Origin: Flavobacteriales bacterium
Lineage (GTDB): Bacteria > Bacteroidota > Bacteroidia > Flavobacteriales > Flavobacteriaceae
Assembly (NCBI GenBank): GCA_027065935.1
Contig: JAMONI010000282.1
Location: 1-8,201, forward strand
Length of the DNA stretch: 8,201 nucleotides
Direction: 5' to 3'
A program made the translations under genes and the position numbers. Under the pieces are notes generated by a model, which made no database searches, was not told the origin of the DNA, and was given only the letters and a program-made list of their open reading frames with translations. Below, piece after piece: positions 1 to 5,974 of the stretch (positions within the stretch are counted from its first letter, which is position 1; each line of letters begins with the position of its first letter).

Positions 1-271
1 TGTCGGCCACGCCGTCGCCGTCGGCATCGGGACATCCGTTGAGTTTAGCCAATCCGGCCACTTTGGGGCAAGCATCTTTTCCGTCCACAATGCCGTCACC
101 GTCGGTGTCGGGACATCCGTTGAACTTGGCCAATCCGGCCACTTGCGGACAATCGTCGTTCTTGTCGGCTATGCCGTCGCCGTCACTGTCGGGACATCCG
201 TTAAATTCGGCCAATCCGGGCGTTTGCGGACATTCGTCTTTGTCGTCCGTTATGCCGTCTTTGTCGGAATC
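1..271 (-). repeat. Tandem 81-bp (27-residue) TSP3 repeat units
   Basis: Three complete units (191-271, 110-190, 29-109) and a fourth cut by the window edge (1-28) repeat with an exact 81-base period; the block gacatccgtt recurs at 31, 112 and on the same period near 193. Each unit encodes 27 residues with the acidic D-x-D-x-D-G-I/V loop, a CP pair and an NGCP ending, so two cysteines per unit. Units 2 and 3 are the most alike, both carrying VAGLAK before the NGCP. The array is coding and in frame with the barrel protein. It is not a CRISPR array, since there are no unrelated spacers between the repeats. Confidence 0.9.
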
Positions 272-856
272 TTTGGCACCGATTCGTACGGTGATACCTG
301 CCGAATGATGGAAGAAATTGTGAATGTTAGGGTCGAAAACTTTTTTGTAGGTGCTTTCCACATAAAAACCGAAGTTGTCGGAAATCCAGTAATCAAAACC
401 GAGCCCGCCGTTAAGCGTTCCGCCGTCATACGAGCCTAAAGAGGTATAACCGCCTCCGAAGTGGGCGTAAGGTTGGAATTTTTTTTCGGGCAAACAGAAG
501 TTATATTTTAAGTTCAAATCGGTGCTCCAGAAGGCTTCGTCCACTTCTTTTTCTCCGATTTTGGTGATGTTGTTTACCGACAAGTTGCCGTAAAGGGTGA
601 ATTTTTTACCCAAGTAATAGCCTACGCGGAATTGGCTCAAGGCATAAGCCACATTGTAGTGGTCGAAGTTGAAATAATTGTCGAACAATCCGCCGCCTCC
701 GCCCAGATAAGGCACGTCTTCGTTTAATGCGGGATAAAAGTCCACCGCATTGGTTCCGATGTTAAATTGCCAAGGGTTGCTTTCGTTCTGAGCTTTGACA
801 ATTGCCGTTAATCCTACAAACAGGATGAGAATTAACAATTTCTTTAATGGCTTCAT
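1..856 (-). CDS. OmpA-type outer-membrane beta-barrel protein with TSP3 calcium-binding repeats (C-terminus outside window)
   Basis: The reading frame opens at an ATG (854-856) and stays open to the left edge, giving 285 residues with no stop. Residues 1-22 form a signal peptide: lysines at 3, 5 and 6, a leucine/isoleucine-rich core, and a probable cut after VKA before Q23. Residues 23 to about 193 alternate polar and aromatic residues and are glycine-rich (GGGG near residue 50, [13 protein letters not shown] later), as in a small OmpA-like barrel. From D196 onward come tandem thrombospondin type-3 repeats of the form D-x-D-x-D-G-I-x-D...CP...NGCP, which bind calcium in known family members. 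In flavobacterial relatives such repeats link the barrel to a C-terminal OmpA peptidoglycan-binding domain, so I infer such a domain beyond the left edge; it is not visible here. Likely role: anchoring outer membrane to peptidoglycan, or a porin. It has its own promoter, and queE lies upstream on the same strand. Confidence 0.88.
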   Translation of the reverse strand, partial: MKPLKKLLILILFVGLTAIVKAQNESNPWQFNIGTNAVDFYPALNEDVPYLGGGGGLFDNYFNFDHYNVAYALSQFRVGYYLGKKFTLYGNLSVNNITKIGEKEVDEAFWSTDLNLKYNFCLPEKKFQPYAHFGGGYTSLGSYDGGTLNGGLGFDYWISDNFGFYVESTYKKVFDPNIHNFFHHSAGITVRIGAKDSDKDGITDDKDECPQTPGLAEFNGCPDSDGDGIADKNDDCPQVAGLAKFNGCPDTDGDGIVDGKDACPKVAGLAKLNGCPDADGDGVAD

Positions 857-891
857 AATTAGTTGGTTTTGAATTTTACGTATTGTTTAAG

Positions 892-921
892 CAAAGTTAA
901 TAATTTTTTTTGTTTAATCAA
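892..921 (-). promoter_or_regulatory. Bacteroidota-type promoter of the OmpA-like gene
   Basis: Read on the minus strand, TTG (919-921) is followed by exactly 19 bases and then TAACTTTG (892-899), a full match to the Bacteroidota consensus TTG...TAnnTTTG. Transcription should start near 885-887, leaving an A/T-rich leader of about 30 bases before the ATG at 856. No Shine-Dalgarno sequence is apparent, which is normal in this phylum. Confidence 0.75.
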
Positions 922-960
922 GTGACAATTTTCACCGGCTTGTATATTTTTGTTGTATGC

Positions 961-1578
961 TCACGGCAATCCGATGTATTTATGGGTTTGTAAGGAAAGT
1001 TTCCACCGGGGATGCCGGATGATGTATTCGACGATGAGGGGGACGGTTTTTTCTCTTACGCTCCATTCGGGTTGTAAGTAAAGTTTGGAGTGTGGTTTTA
1101 CTTTCCGGGCTTGTTCTTCGGCAAATTCGAAGTCTTTTTTGTTAAAGACGATGATTTTCAGCTCGTCGGCCGCATCGTATATTTCGGATTTCGGAAGCAA
1201 ATATTTTTTGGGCGACAAACATACCCAATCGAAGCTTCCCGTAAGTTTTCCCGTTCCCGAAGTTTCCAAGTGGACCCTTAGGTTTTTTTCGTGAAGTTTC
1301 CGGGTCAAATAGCTTAAATCGTAATTTAACGGTTCGCCGCCCGTCAGGATTACCGTTTTGATGTGGGAAGGAATGTTATTCAGTATTTCGTCCACGTCTG
1401 TCAACGGATGCAGTTCGGGATTCCAGCTTTCTTTTACGTCGCACCAATGGCAGCCCACATCGCATCCGCCTATTCTGATGAAAAAAGACGGCGTGCCGGT
1501 ATGATAACCTTCGCCCTGAACGGAAACGAAAGTTTCCATTACGGGTAATTGCTTTCCGCCGGTAAATTTTTCGTCCAA
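961..1578 (-). CDS. queE: 7-carboxy-7-deazaguanine synthase (radical SAM)
   Basis: QueE converts 6-carboxy-5,6,7,8-tetrahydropterin to 7-carboxy-7-deazaguanine, a step toward preQ0 and the tRNA base queuosine. Visible hallmarks are QGEG (21-24), the [4Fe-4S] cluster motif C39-x3-C43-x2-C46 within GGCDVGCHWCDVKESW, GGEP (80-83) for S-adenosylmethionine binding, LETSG (104-108), and the C-terminal LSLQTHKYIGLP (194-205). The 205 residues match the usual length. The frame begins with TTG (1576-1578); the first ATG is codon 14 (1537-1539), only seven residues before QGEG. From memory, Bacteroidota homologues carry residues before that point, so TTG is plausible, but the ATG cannot be excluded. 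No other queuosine gene is in the window. The gene is divergent from the carbamoyltransferase gene, and the OmpA-like gene downstream has its own promoter. I see no hairpin terminator between them. Confidence 0.95.
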   Translation of the reverse strand: MDEKFTGGKQLPVMETFVSVQGEGYHTGTPSFFIRIGGCDVGCHWCDVKESWNPELHPLTDVDEILNNIPSHIKTVILTGGEPLNYDLSYLTRKLHEKNLRVHLETSGTGKLTGSFDWVCLSPKKYLLPKSEIYDAADELKIIVFNKKDFEFAEEQARKVKPHSKLYLQPEWSVREKTVPLIVEYIIRHPRWKLSLQTHKYIGLP

Positions 1579-1580
1579 AA

Positions 1581-1600
1581 CCGGAATTGTTTTTTTCCGG
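1581..1600. repeat. Inverted repeat in the queE leader
   Basis: CCGGAA (1581-1586) and TTCCGG (1595-1600) are perfect inverted repeats around an 8-base T-rich spacer. The element sits between the queE -7 box and its TTG start, so it could fold as a small hairpin near the 5' end of the queE transcript or be a protein-binding site. With only six base pairs, chance is possible. Confidence 0.35.
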
Positions 1601-1601
1601 G

Positions 1602-1609
1602 CAAAGATA
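1602..1609 (-). promoter_or_regulatory. Probable -7 element for queE
   Basis: The minus strand reads TATCTTTG, matching TAnnTTTG. Transcription would start near 1595-1597, giving a leader under 20 bases before the TTG start. I find no TTG at the expected distance upstream, so the -33 half is weak or absent. The same octamer appears in the putative glyS promoter at 4913-4920. Confidence 0.5.
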
Positions 1610-1631
1610 GGTAAATTACATGGCTTTTTGT

Positions 1632-1639
1632 TATGTTTG
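1632..1639 (+). promoter_or_regulatory. Probable -7 element for the ornithine carbamoyltransferase gene
   Basis: TATGTTTG fits TAnnTTTG, with its end 27 bases before the ATG at 1667, implying a leader of about 20 bases. No TTG lies 19-20 bases upstream. It is 22 bases from the queE -7 element on the other strand, so the two divergent promoters overlap and may compete or share a regulator. Confidence 0.45.
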
Positions 1640-1666
1640 TAGCGCTTAAAACAAAATCTGACCGTT

Positions 1667-2665
1667 ATGGGATATAATTTGAAAAACCGTCATTTTCTGA
1701 AACTGCTCGATTTCACTCCCGGTGAAATACGCTTTTTAATCGACTTGGCCGTAAGTCTGAAAAAAGCTAAGTATAGCGGTACGGAACAAAAAAGATTGCA
1801 AGGCAAAAACATTGCTCTGATTTTTGAAAAAGCTTCCACCCGGACGCGTTGTGCCTTTGAAGTGGCCGCCTTTGACCAAGGGGCGCACGTAACATATTTA
1901 GGCCCGACGGGTTCTCATATAGGGAAAAAGGAAACGATGAAAGATACCGCCCGGGTGCTGGGGCGTATGTATGATGCCATCGAATACAGAGGGTTCGGAC
2001 AAGAAGTGGTGGAAGAGTTGGCCCGATATGCCGGTGTCCCGGTCTGGAACGGATTGACCGATGAATTTCATCCCACGCAAATTCTGGCCGATTTTATGAC
2101 CATGCTCGAGCATTCGGATAAGCCTTTGCATCAAATTTCTTTTGCCTATCTCGGAGATGCGCGCAATAATTTGGGCAATTCTTTGCTTGTAGGCGGTGCC
2201 AAAATGGGAATGGACGTGCGTTTGGTAGCTCCCGAAGATTTGTTTCCCGAACGGGAATTGCTCGAAAAAGCATACGACATAGCCCGGGAAACCGGTGCTT
2301 CAATCACCTTGGAAACCGATCCTGCCAAAGGCGTTAAGGGGGTGGACTTTATTTACACCGACGTTTGGGTGTCGATGGGGGAACCGGATGAAGTATGGGA
2401 AAAACGAATCAATAAACTGCTTCCTTATCAAGTAAATGCCGGACTGATGCAAAAAACGGGAAATCCCGGCGTTAAGTTTATGCATTGCCTTCCGGCTTTT
2501 CACAATACGGACACGCAAGTAGGCAAAGAGATTTACGAAAAATTCGGCATCGAAGCCATGGAAGTGACCGACGAAGTGTTTGAAAGCAAAGCTTCCGTCG
2601 TGTTCGACGAGGCCGAAAACCGTATGCATACTATCAAGGCGGTGATGGTGGCTACGCTGGGTTAG
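1667..2665 (+). CDS. argF: Ornithine carbamoyltransferase
   Basis: This enzyme joins carbamoyl phosphate and ornithine to make citrulline, the sixth step of arginine synthesis, or runs in reverse in arginine fermentation (ArcB). The carbamoyl-phosphate site is STRTR (57-61), with HPTQ at 135-138. The ornithine loop is D232...S236-M237-G238, and H273-C274-L275-P276 carries the catalytic cysteine. The tail has DEVFES and an arginine at 319 in [10 protein letters not shown]. The SMG loop indicates true ornithine specificity rather than N-acetyl- or N-succinylornithine. Its 332 residues and long conserved blocks ([36 protein letters not shown]) resemble the enterobacterial ArgF/ArgI and ArcB group. 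No arginine deiminase, carbamate kinase or other arg gene is nearby, so direction cannot be read from context. It runs alone, divergent from queE and convergent with the ComF-like gene, overlapping it by 4 bases (TTAG serves as stop on both strands). Confidence 0.95.
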   Translation: MGYNLKNRHFLKLLDFTPGEIRFLIDLAVSLKKAKYSGTEQKRLQGKNIALIFEKASTRTRCAFEVAAFDQGAHVTYLGPTGSHIGKKETMKDTARVLGRMYDAIEYRGFGQEVVEELARYAGVPVWNGLTDEFHPTQILADFMTMLEHSDKPLHQISFAYLGDARNNLGNSLLVGGAKMGMDVRLVAPEDLFPERELLEKAYDIARETGASITLETDPAKGVKGVDFIYTDVWVSMGEPDEVWEKRINKLLPYQVNAGLMQKTGNPGVKFMHCLPAFHNTDTQVGKEIYEKFGIEAMEVTDEVFESKASVVFDEAENRMHTIKAVMVATLG

Positions 2666-3351
2666 TCTTTTTTAAAAGCCATTACGGCTACGCTTATACG
2701 CGCACGGGGCAGGTTTTCGTAAATCACGGATGCGGCGGCGGAAAGTGTTGCACCCGTAGTCAGCACATCGTCAACCAATAGAATGTGTTTGTTTTCTAAA
2801 TCCGAAATGTTGCCGATCCGGAAGGTTTCTTTAACGTTTTTCCACCGATCGACGGGGCTTTTCCGGGTTTGGGATTCCGTATGACTTGTTTTGATCAATA
2901 CATCGTCGCGGTAGGTGGCTTGCAACAACCGGGCCAGTTTCTTTCCGAATTTTTCCAATTGATTGTATCCGCGAATTTTGAGTTTTTTCTTATGAAGCGG
3001 AATGGGGATAATTATACCGGGCGGGTCCGTGGCGAGTTTCGGAGCCAGGTAAAAGGCCAAAACTTCACCGATTTCGGGACGGTTGTGATACTTGAGGTCT
3101 TGAATGAGCTTACCCGAACTTCCTTCGGAATGGTAAAACATCAATGACGTGGCTTTGTAAACGGGAAAAAATTTTTTTAAACGTTGTGCTACGGGATTAT
3201 TCCGGTCGAAATCGAGTTCGGTGAAGGGTAAGTGATTAATGCAGAAAGAGCATATATGTTTTTCGCCCGAAATCAAAGGTTGTTCGCACACAAGGCAATG
3301 CTCGGGAAAGAGAAAATCGAGAACGGGTTTGAAAAACTTTATCCCAACCAA
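2662..3351 (-). CDS. comF: ComF-family phosphoribosyltransferase-like protein
   Basis: The 229-residue product has the ComF layout. An N-terminal four-cysteine zinc finger (C19-x2-C22, C34-x2-C37) precedes a type I phosphoribosyltransferase fold with PIPLH (116-120), RGYNQ (127-131) and the PRPP-binding loop [13 protein letters not shown] (191-203). Relatives (ComFC, GntX) are linked to DNA uptake in competent bacteria, but the reaction is unsettled, so a competence role is only inferred. The frame starts at TTG (3349-3351), 13 bases inside the end of glyS. The next in-frame methionine is residue 71, past the zinc finger, so a non-ATG start near 3351 is required. The overlap suggests translational coupling to glyS. 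Its stop shares bases with the stop of the convergent carbamoyltransferase gene, leaving no room for a separate terminator. Confidence 0.9.
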   Translation of the reverse strand: MVGIKFFKPVLDFLFPEHCLVCEQPLISGEKHICSFCINHLPFTELDFDRNNPVAQRLKKFFPVYKATSLMFYHSEGSSGKLIQDLKYHNRPEIGEVLAFYLAPKLATDPPGIIIPIPLHKKKLKIRGYNQLEKFGKKLARLLQATYRDDVLIKTSHTESQTRKSPVDRWKNVKETFRIGNISDLENKHILLVDDVLTTGATLSAAASVIYENLPRARISVAVMAFKKD

Positions 3352-4868
3352 GTTTTCAAATCGAGTTTGGCGTCGAGTTCTTTTTTCAAATCTTCAATAC
3401 GGATGCGTTCCTGATGCATCGAATCCCGGTAACGCAAGGTTACGGTACCGTCCGACCGGGTTTGATGGTCCACCGTAACGGCATAAGGCGTTCCGATGGC
3501 ATCTTGCCGGCGATAACGTCTTCCGATGGCATCTTTTTCGTCATAAGCCGTCATGTAGTTCCACTTTAAATCATCAAAAATTTTCCGGGCGATTTCGGGC
3601 AATCCGTCTTTTTTGACCAAGGGCAATACGGCTACCTTTACGGGTGCCAACACCGCCGGGATTTTAAGCACCGTTCTGACGGAACCGTCGCTCAAGGTTT
3701 CTTCCGTATAGGCGGCACTCAGTACGGCCAAAAACATGCGGTCCAGTCCGATGGAGGTTTCGATGACGTAAGGCACGTAGGTTTCACGGGTTTCGGGGTC
3801 GAAGTATCGGAGTTTTTTTCCGGAATGTGCTTCGTGACTTTTGAGGTCGAAATCGGTACGGGAATGAATACCTTCGAGTTCTTTGAAACCGAAGGGGAAT
3901 TTGAATTCGATGTCGGTGGCGGCGTCAGCGTAGTGGGCCAATTGCTCGTGATCGTGATAACGGTACATTTCCTTGTCGAAACCTAAGGACAAATGCCATT
4001 TCATCCGGGTTTCTTTCCAATAGGAAAACCATTCTTTTTCGGTACCGGGACGGATAAAGAATTGCATTTCCATTTGCTCGAACTCGCGCATACGAAAAAT
4101 AAATTGACGTGCAACGATTTCGTTTCGGAAAGCTTTGCCGATTTGGGCGATGCCGAAAGGAATTTTAGTACGCGAAGTTTTTAATACGTTATTGAAGTTT
4201 ACGAATATACCTTGAGCGGTTTCGGGACGTAAGTAAATTTCGGAAGAAGAATCGGAGACGGCCCCCATCCGGGTTTCGAACATCAGGTTAAACTGTTTGA
4301 CGTCGGTCCAATTGCGTGATCCGCTGACCGGGTCGGCGATTTCCAAATCGAGTATAAGTTGTTTTAGGGCTTGTAAATCGTTGTTGCTTAATGCTTTGTT
4401 GAGTTTTTGTTCGATTCGCTCGATTTGTTCTCTGTATTTGAGTACCCGGGGTGATTCGTTTAGGAATTTTTCTTCGTCGAAATCGTTGCCAAAGCGTTTT
4501 CGGGCTTTTTTGATTTCTTTGTTGATTTTGGCTTGAATTTTGGCGATATGGTCTTCCACCAGGTTGTCGGCGCGGTATCTTTTTTTGGAATCTTTGTTGT
4601 CGATAAGCGGGTCATGGAATGCGTCCACGTGGCCGGAAGCTTTCCACACGGCCGGATGCATCAAAATGGCGGCGTCCAATCCGACAATGTTTTCGTGGAG
4701 TTGCACCATGGCTTTCCACCAGTAAGTTTTGATGTTGTTTTTGAGTAAAACACCGTTGGGGCCGTAATCGTACACCGCCGACAGGCCGTCGTAAATTTCG
4801 CTGGAAGGAAAAATAAAGCCGTACTCTTTGGCGTGAGAGGTGATTTTCTTAAAGGTATCGTCGCTCAT
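3339..4868 (-). CDS. glyS: Glycyl-tRNA synthetase (alpha2, class II)
   Basis: It charges tRNA-Gly with glycine in the cytoplasm. The single-chain homodimeric type is shown by the N-terminal FIFPSSEIYDGLSAVYDYGP (18-37), LRPETAQG (213-220), class II motif 2 with FRNE (247-250) and REFEQMEMQFF (261-271), and motif 3 ETSIGLDRM (370-378). The C-terminal anticodon-binding domain spans about 408-500 (VAVLPLV, then GRRYRRQDAIGTPYAVTVD). Residues about 105-175 form a charged helical insertion. At 509 residues it is of normal length for Bacteroidota and looks intact. The start is an ATG (4866-4868) with a short A/T-rich leader. The ComF-like gene overlaps its last 13 bases, and a hairpin terminator separates it from the coiled-coil gene upstream. 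A promoter appears to lie within that terminator. It is unrelated to the two-subunit glyQ/glyS enzyme of enterobacteria. Confidence 0.97.
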   Translation of the reverse strand: MSDDTFKKITSHAKEYGFIFPSSEIYDGLSAVYDYGPNGVLLKNNIKTYWWKAMVQLHENIVGLDAAILMHPAVWKASGHVDAFHDPLIDNKDSKKRYRADNLVEDHIAKIQAKINKEIKKARKRFGNDFDEEKFLNESPRVLKYREQIERIEQKLNKALSNNDLQALKQLILDLEIADPVSGSRNWTDVKQFNLMFETRMGAVSDSSSEIYLRPETAQGIFVNFNNVLKTSRTKIPFGIAQIGKAFRNEIVARQFIFRMREFEQMEMQFFIRPGTEKEWFSYWKETRMKWHLSLGFDKEMYRYHDHEQLAHYADAATDIEFKFPFGFKELEGIHSRTDFDLKSHEAHSGKKLRYFDPETRETYVPYVIETSIGLDRMFLAVLSAAYTEETLSDGSVRTVLKIPAVLAPVKVAVLPLVKKDGLPEIARKIFDDLKWNYMTAYDEKDAIGRRYRRQDAIGTPYAVTVDHQTRSDGTVTLRYRDSMHQERIRIEDLKKELDAKLDLKTWLG

Positions 4869-4894
4869 AAGGCATTATGAATTTATAAAAAAAC

Positions 4895-4927
4895 AAAGGA
4901 CTATCTTGGCTTCAAAGATAGTCCTTT
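4895..4927 (-). terminator. Intrinsic terminator of the coiled-coil protein gene
   Basis: AAAGGACTATCTT (4895-4907) and AAGATAGTCCTTT (4915-4927) pair perfectly over 13 bases around a 7-base loop. On the minus strand the hairpin is followed by G and seven T residues (4887-4893 are A on the plus strand). It lies 22 bases past the stop of the coiled-coil gene, which fits rho-independent termination. No comparable T-tract follows on the plus strand. Confidence 0.88.
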
Positions 4928-4943
4928 ATGGGATTGATGTCAA
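4913..4943 (-). promoter_or_regulatory. Putative glyS promoter embedded in the upstream terminator
   Basis: On the minus strand TTG (4941-4943) is followed by 20 bases and TATCTTTG (4913-4920), a match to the Bacteroidota consensus. The -7 element lies in one arm and the loop of the hairpin at 4895-4927. Transcription would start near 4906-4908, leaving about 40 bases of leader before the ATG at 4868; the new transcript would carry only one arm, so it would not form the terminator. Confidence 0.65.
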
Positions 4944-4949
4944 TGCATT

Positions 4950-5882
4950 TTATTTCAGCTCCAAAGTCGATTCTCCGATGAGCTGTCCGTTATGAAACAG
5001 GAGGATGCTGTATTCGCCTTTGACAATTTCTTCTTCTTTGTTTTCGGGGATTACGAAAATACACACATCCATAGCTTCGCCGTCGTAATGAAATTCTTTG
5101 GAACCGCTGATGATTTTTTCTTCACCGTTGATGTTGATCACATCTCGATTTCCTATGATTTCGCCTTTGGGGTTGATTACTTGCACGTATAAGGTCTGTG
5201 TGCCGGCTTCCAGTACGGGATTTTTGGGTACGGTGGTACATACCCGTATTTGTTGCGCTCTTTTATGACGGCGTGTTTCCACCACTTTTCCGCTTTTTTT
5301 GATTTTTATGCCGCTTGCCCGGATTTGGGAAGCCGCCAAAGTTTTGGCTTTTAAAACGGTTTCGGCCAGCATTTTGTTTTCTTCCAAAACTTTTTCGTGT
5401 GTTTGGCTCAGTTCGGTCAGTTCTTGTCCGAGGCTGTCTTTTTCAAATGCCAGGAGTTGATTGGCTTGTTTTAAGGAGTCGATAACTTGGAAAAGTTTTT
5501 CTTTTTCTTTTTTCAACCTGTAGAGTTCGTTTTTATAACGGCGGATAACTTTCAGGTTGGTGGCTTTGGTTTTTTCCAATTCGGCGATTAGGTTTTCCAC
5601 TTTGGCTTTGGCTTCTTCGATTTCCGATTTCAATTCGGTATTTTCTTGCAAAGCCGTATCGTAGTTGATTTTAAGTTCTTCCAAATCGTTGATTAAGGCT
5701 TTCTTTTCTTCTTCGAGCTGTGTTTGGTTGGTTTTGAAATCGTTGTATTTGGTATAACCTATGATGCCGAATGCAACCAAAACGGCGGCTAACAAGCCGA
5801 CGGCTATTTTCAACCCGGTATTGCTTTTGGCAGGTTCGGGTGGTGTGCTGAAGGGATGATTGGTAGTTTGTAAGGTTTCCAT
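4950..5882 (-). CDS. Uncharacterised single-pass membrane coiled-coil protein
   Basis: I do not recognise a defined function. The 310-residue product starts with a proline- and threonine-rich segment (1-23) followed by one hydrophobic helix (about 24-43, LKIAVGLLAAVLVAFGIIGY). A long heptad-like coiled coil rich in E, K and L covers about 50-185, and a basic stretch RRHKRAQQ follows (204-211). A C-terminal, probably beta-rich domain spans about 212-310 (LYVQVINPKGEIIG, YSILLFHNGQLIG). No signal-peptidase site is clear, so I infer an inner-membrane anchor with the coiled coil and C-terminal domain in the periplasm. Cysteines 215 and 274 are both in the C-terminal domain and could form a disulfide. 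Similar proteins may carry chromosome-partitioning labels, but nothing here resembles a ParA ATPase: there is no Walker A motif. The start is an ATG (5880-5882). It has a terminator on each side and is probably transcribed alone. Confidence 0.85.
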   Translation of the reverse strand: METLQTTNHPFSTPPEPAKSNTGLKIAVGLLAAVLVAFGIIGYTKYNDFKTNQTQLEEEKKALINDLEELKINYDTALQENTELKSEIEEAKAKVENLIAELEKTKATNLKVIRRYKNELYRLKKEKEKLFQVIDSLKQANQLLAFEKDSLGQELTELSQTHEKVLEENKMLAETVLKAKTLAASQIRASGIKIKKSGKVVETRRHKRAQQIRVCTTVPKNPVLEAGTQTLYVQVINPKGEIIGNRDVININGEEKIISGSKEFHYDGEAMDVCIFVIPENKEEEIVKGEYSILLFHNGQLIGESTLELK

Positions 5883-5901
5883 TTGGACAGGTTTTTAAAT
5901 G

Positions 5902-5909
5902 CAAATTTA
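5902..5909 (-). promoter_or_regulatory. Probable -7 element for the coiled-coil protein gene
   Basis: The minus strand reads TAAATTTG, fitting TAnnTTTG, about 20 bases before the ATG at 5882. A TTG at the expected distance is missing; the nearest (5938-5940) would need a 28-base spacer. The -33 region would fall inside the hairpin of the receptor gene's terminator. Confidence 0.5.
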
Positions 5910-5916
5910 CAAAAAA

Positions 5917-5950
5917 AAAGAACCGCTTGTTAATTAACAAACGGTTCTTT
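5917..5950 (-). terminator. Intrinsic terminator of the TonB-dependent receptor gene
   Basis: AAAGAACCG (5917-5925) pairs with CGGTTCTTT (5942-5950). After one C/A mismatch, TTGTT pairs with AACAA around an AATT loop. On the minus strand a T run follows immediately (5911-5919 are all A on the plus strand), the classic rho-independent layout. It lies 24 bases past the receptor's stop codon. Confidence 0.92.
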
Positions 5951-5974
5951 GGGATTTTTATTGTGCAAAAGGGT

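Noticed and set aside
1..271. CRISPR-like array suggested by regular direct repeats
   Set aside because: The whole 81-base unit repeats, with no unrelated spacers, and it translates in frame into TSP3 repeats of a secreted protein.
39..439. Plus-strand open frames opposite the TSP3 repeats
   Set aside because: They are antisense to a well-supported protein with signal peptide and known repeats; their low-complexity composition mirrors the repeats.
1579..1610. preQ1 riboswitch upstream of queE
   Set aside because: The inferred leader is under 20 bases, too short for a known preQ1 aptamer, and only a 6-bp hairpin is visible.
1611..1666. ArgR operator upstream of the carbamoyltransferase gene
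   Set aside because: I could not find the TGAAT/ATTCA-type palindrome expected of an ARG box.
2300..2629. Minus-strand open frame opposite the ornithine carbamoyltransferase
   Set aside because: It overlaps a highly conserved enzyme entirely and shows no domain or independent start signals.
2650..2694. Direct repeat ggctacgct at 2650-2658 and 2686-2694
   Set aside because: Nine bases, one copy in each of two unrelated convergent coding ends, with no further structure; probably chance.
4950..5882. ParA-type chromosome partitioning protein
   Set aside because: There is no Walker A or other ATPase motif; the protein is a membrane-anchored coiled coil.
5671..5940. Alternative minus-strand frame across the start of the coiled-coil gene
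   Set aside because: It runs through the terminator and promoter region and out of frame through the clear membrane and coiled-coil protein.
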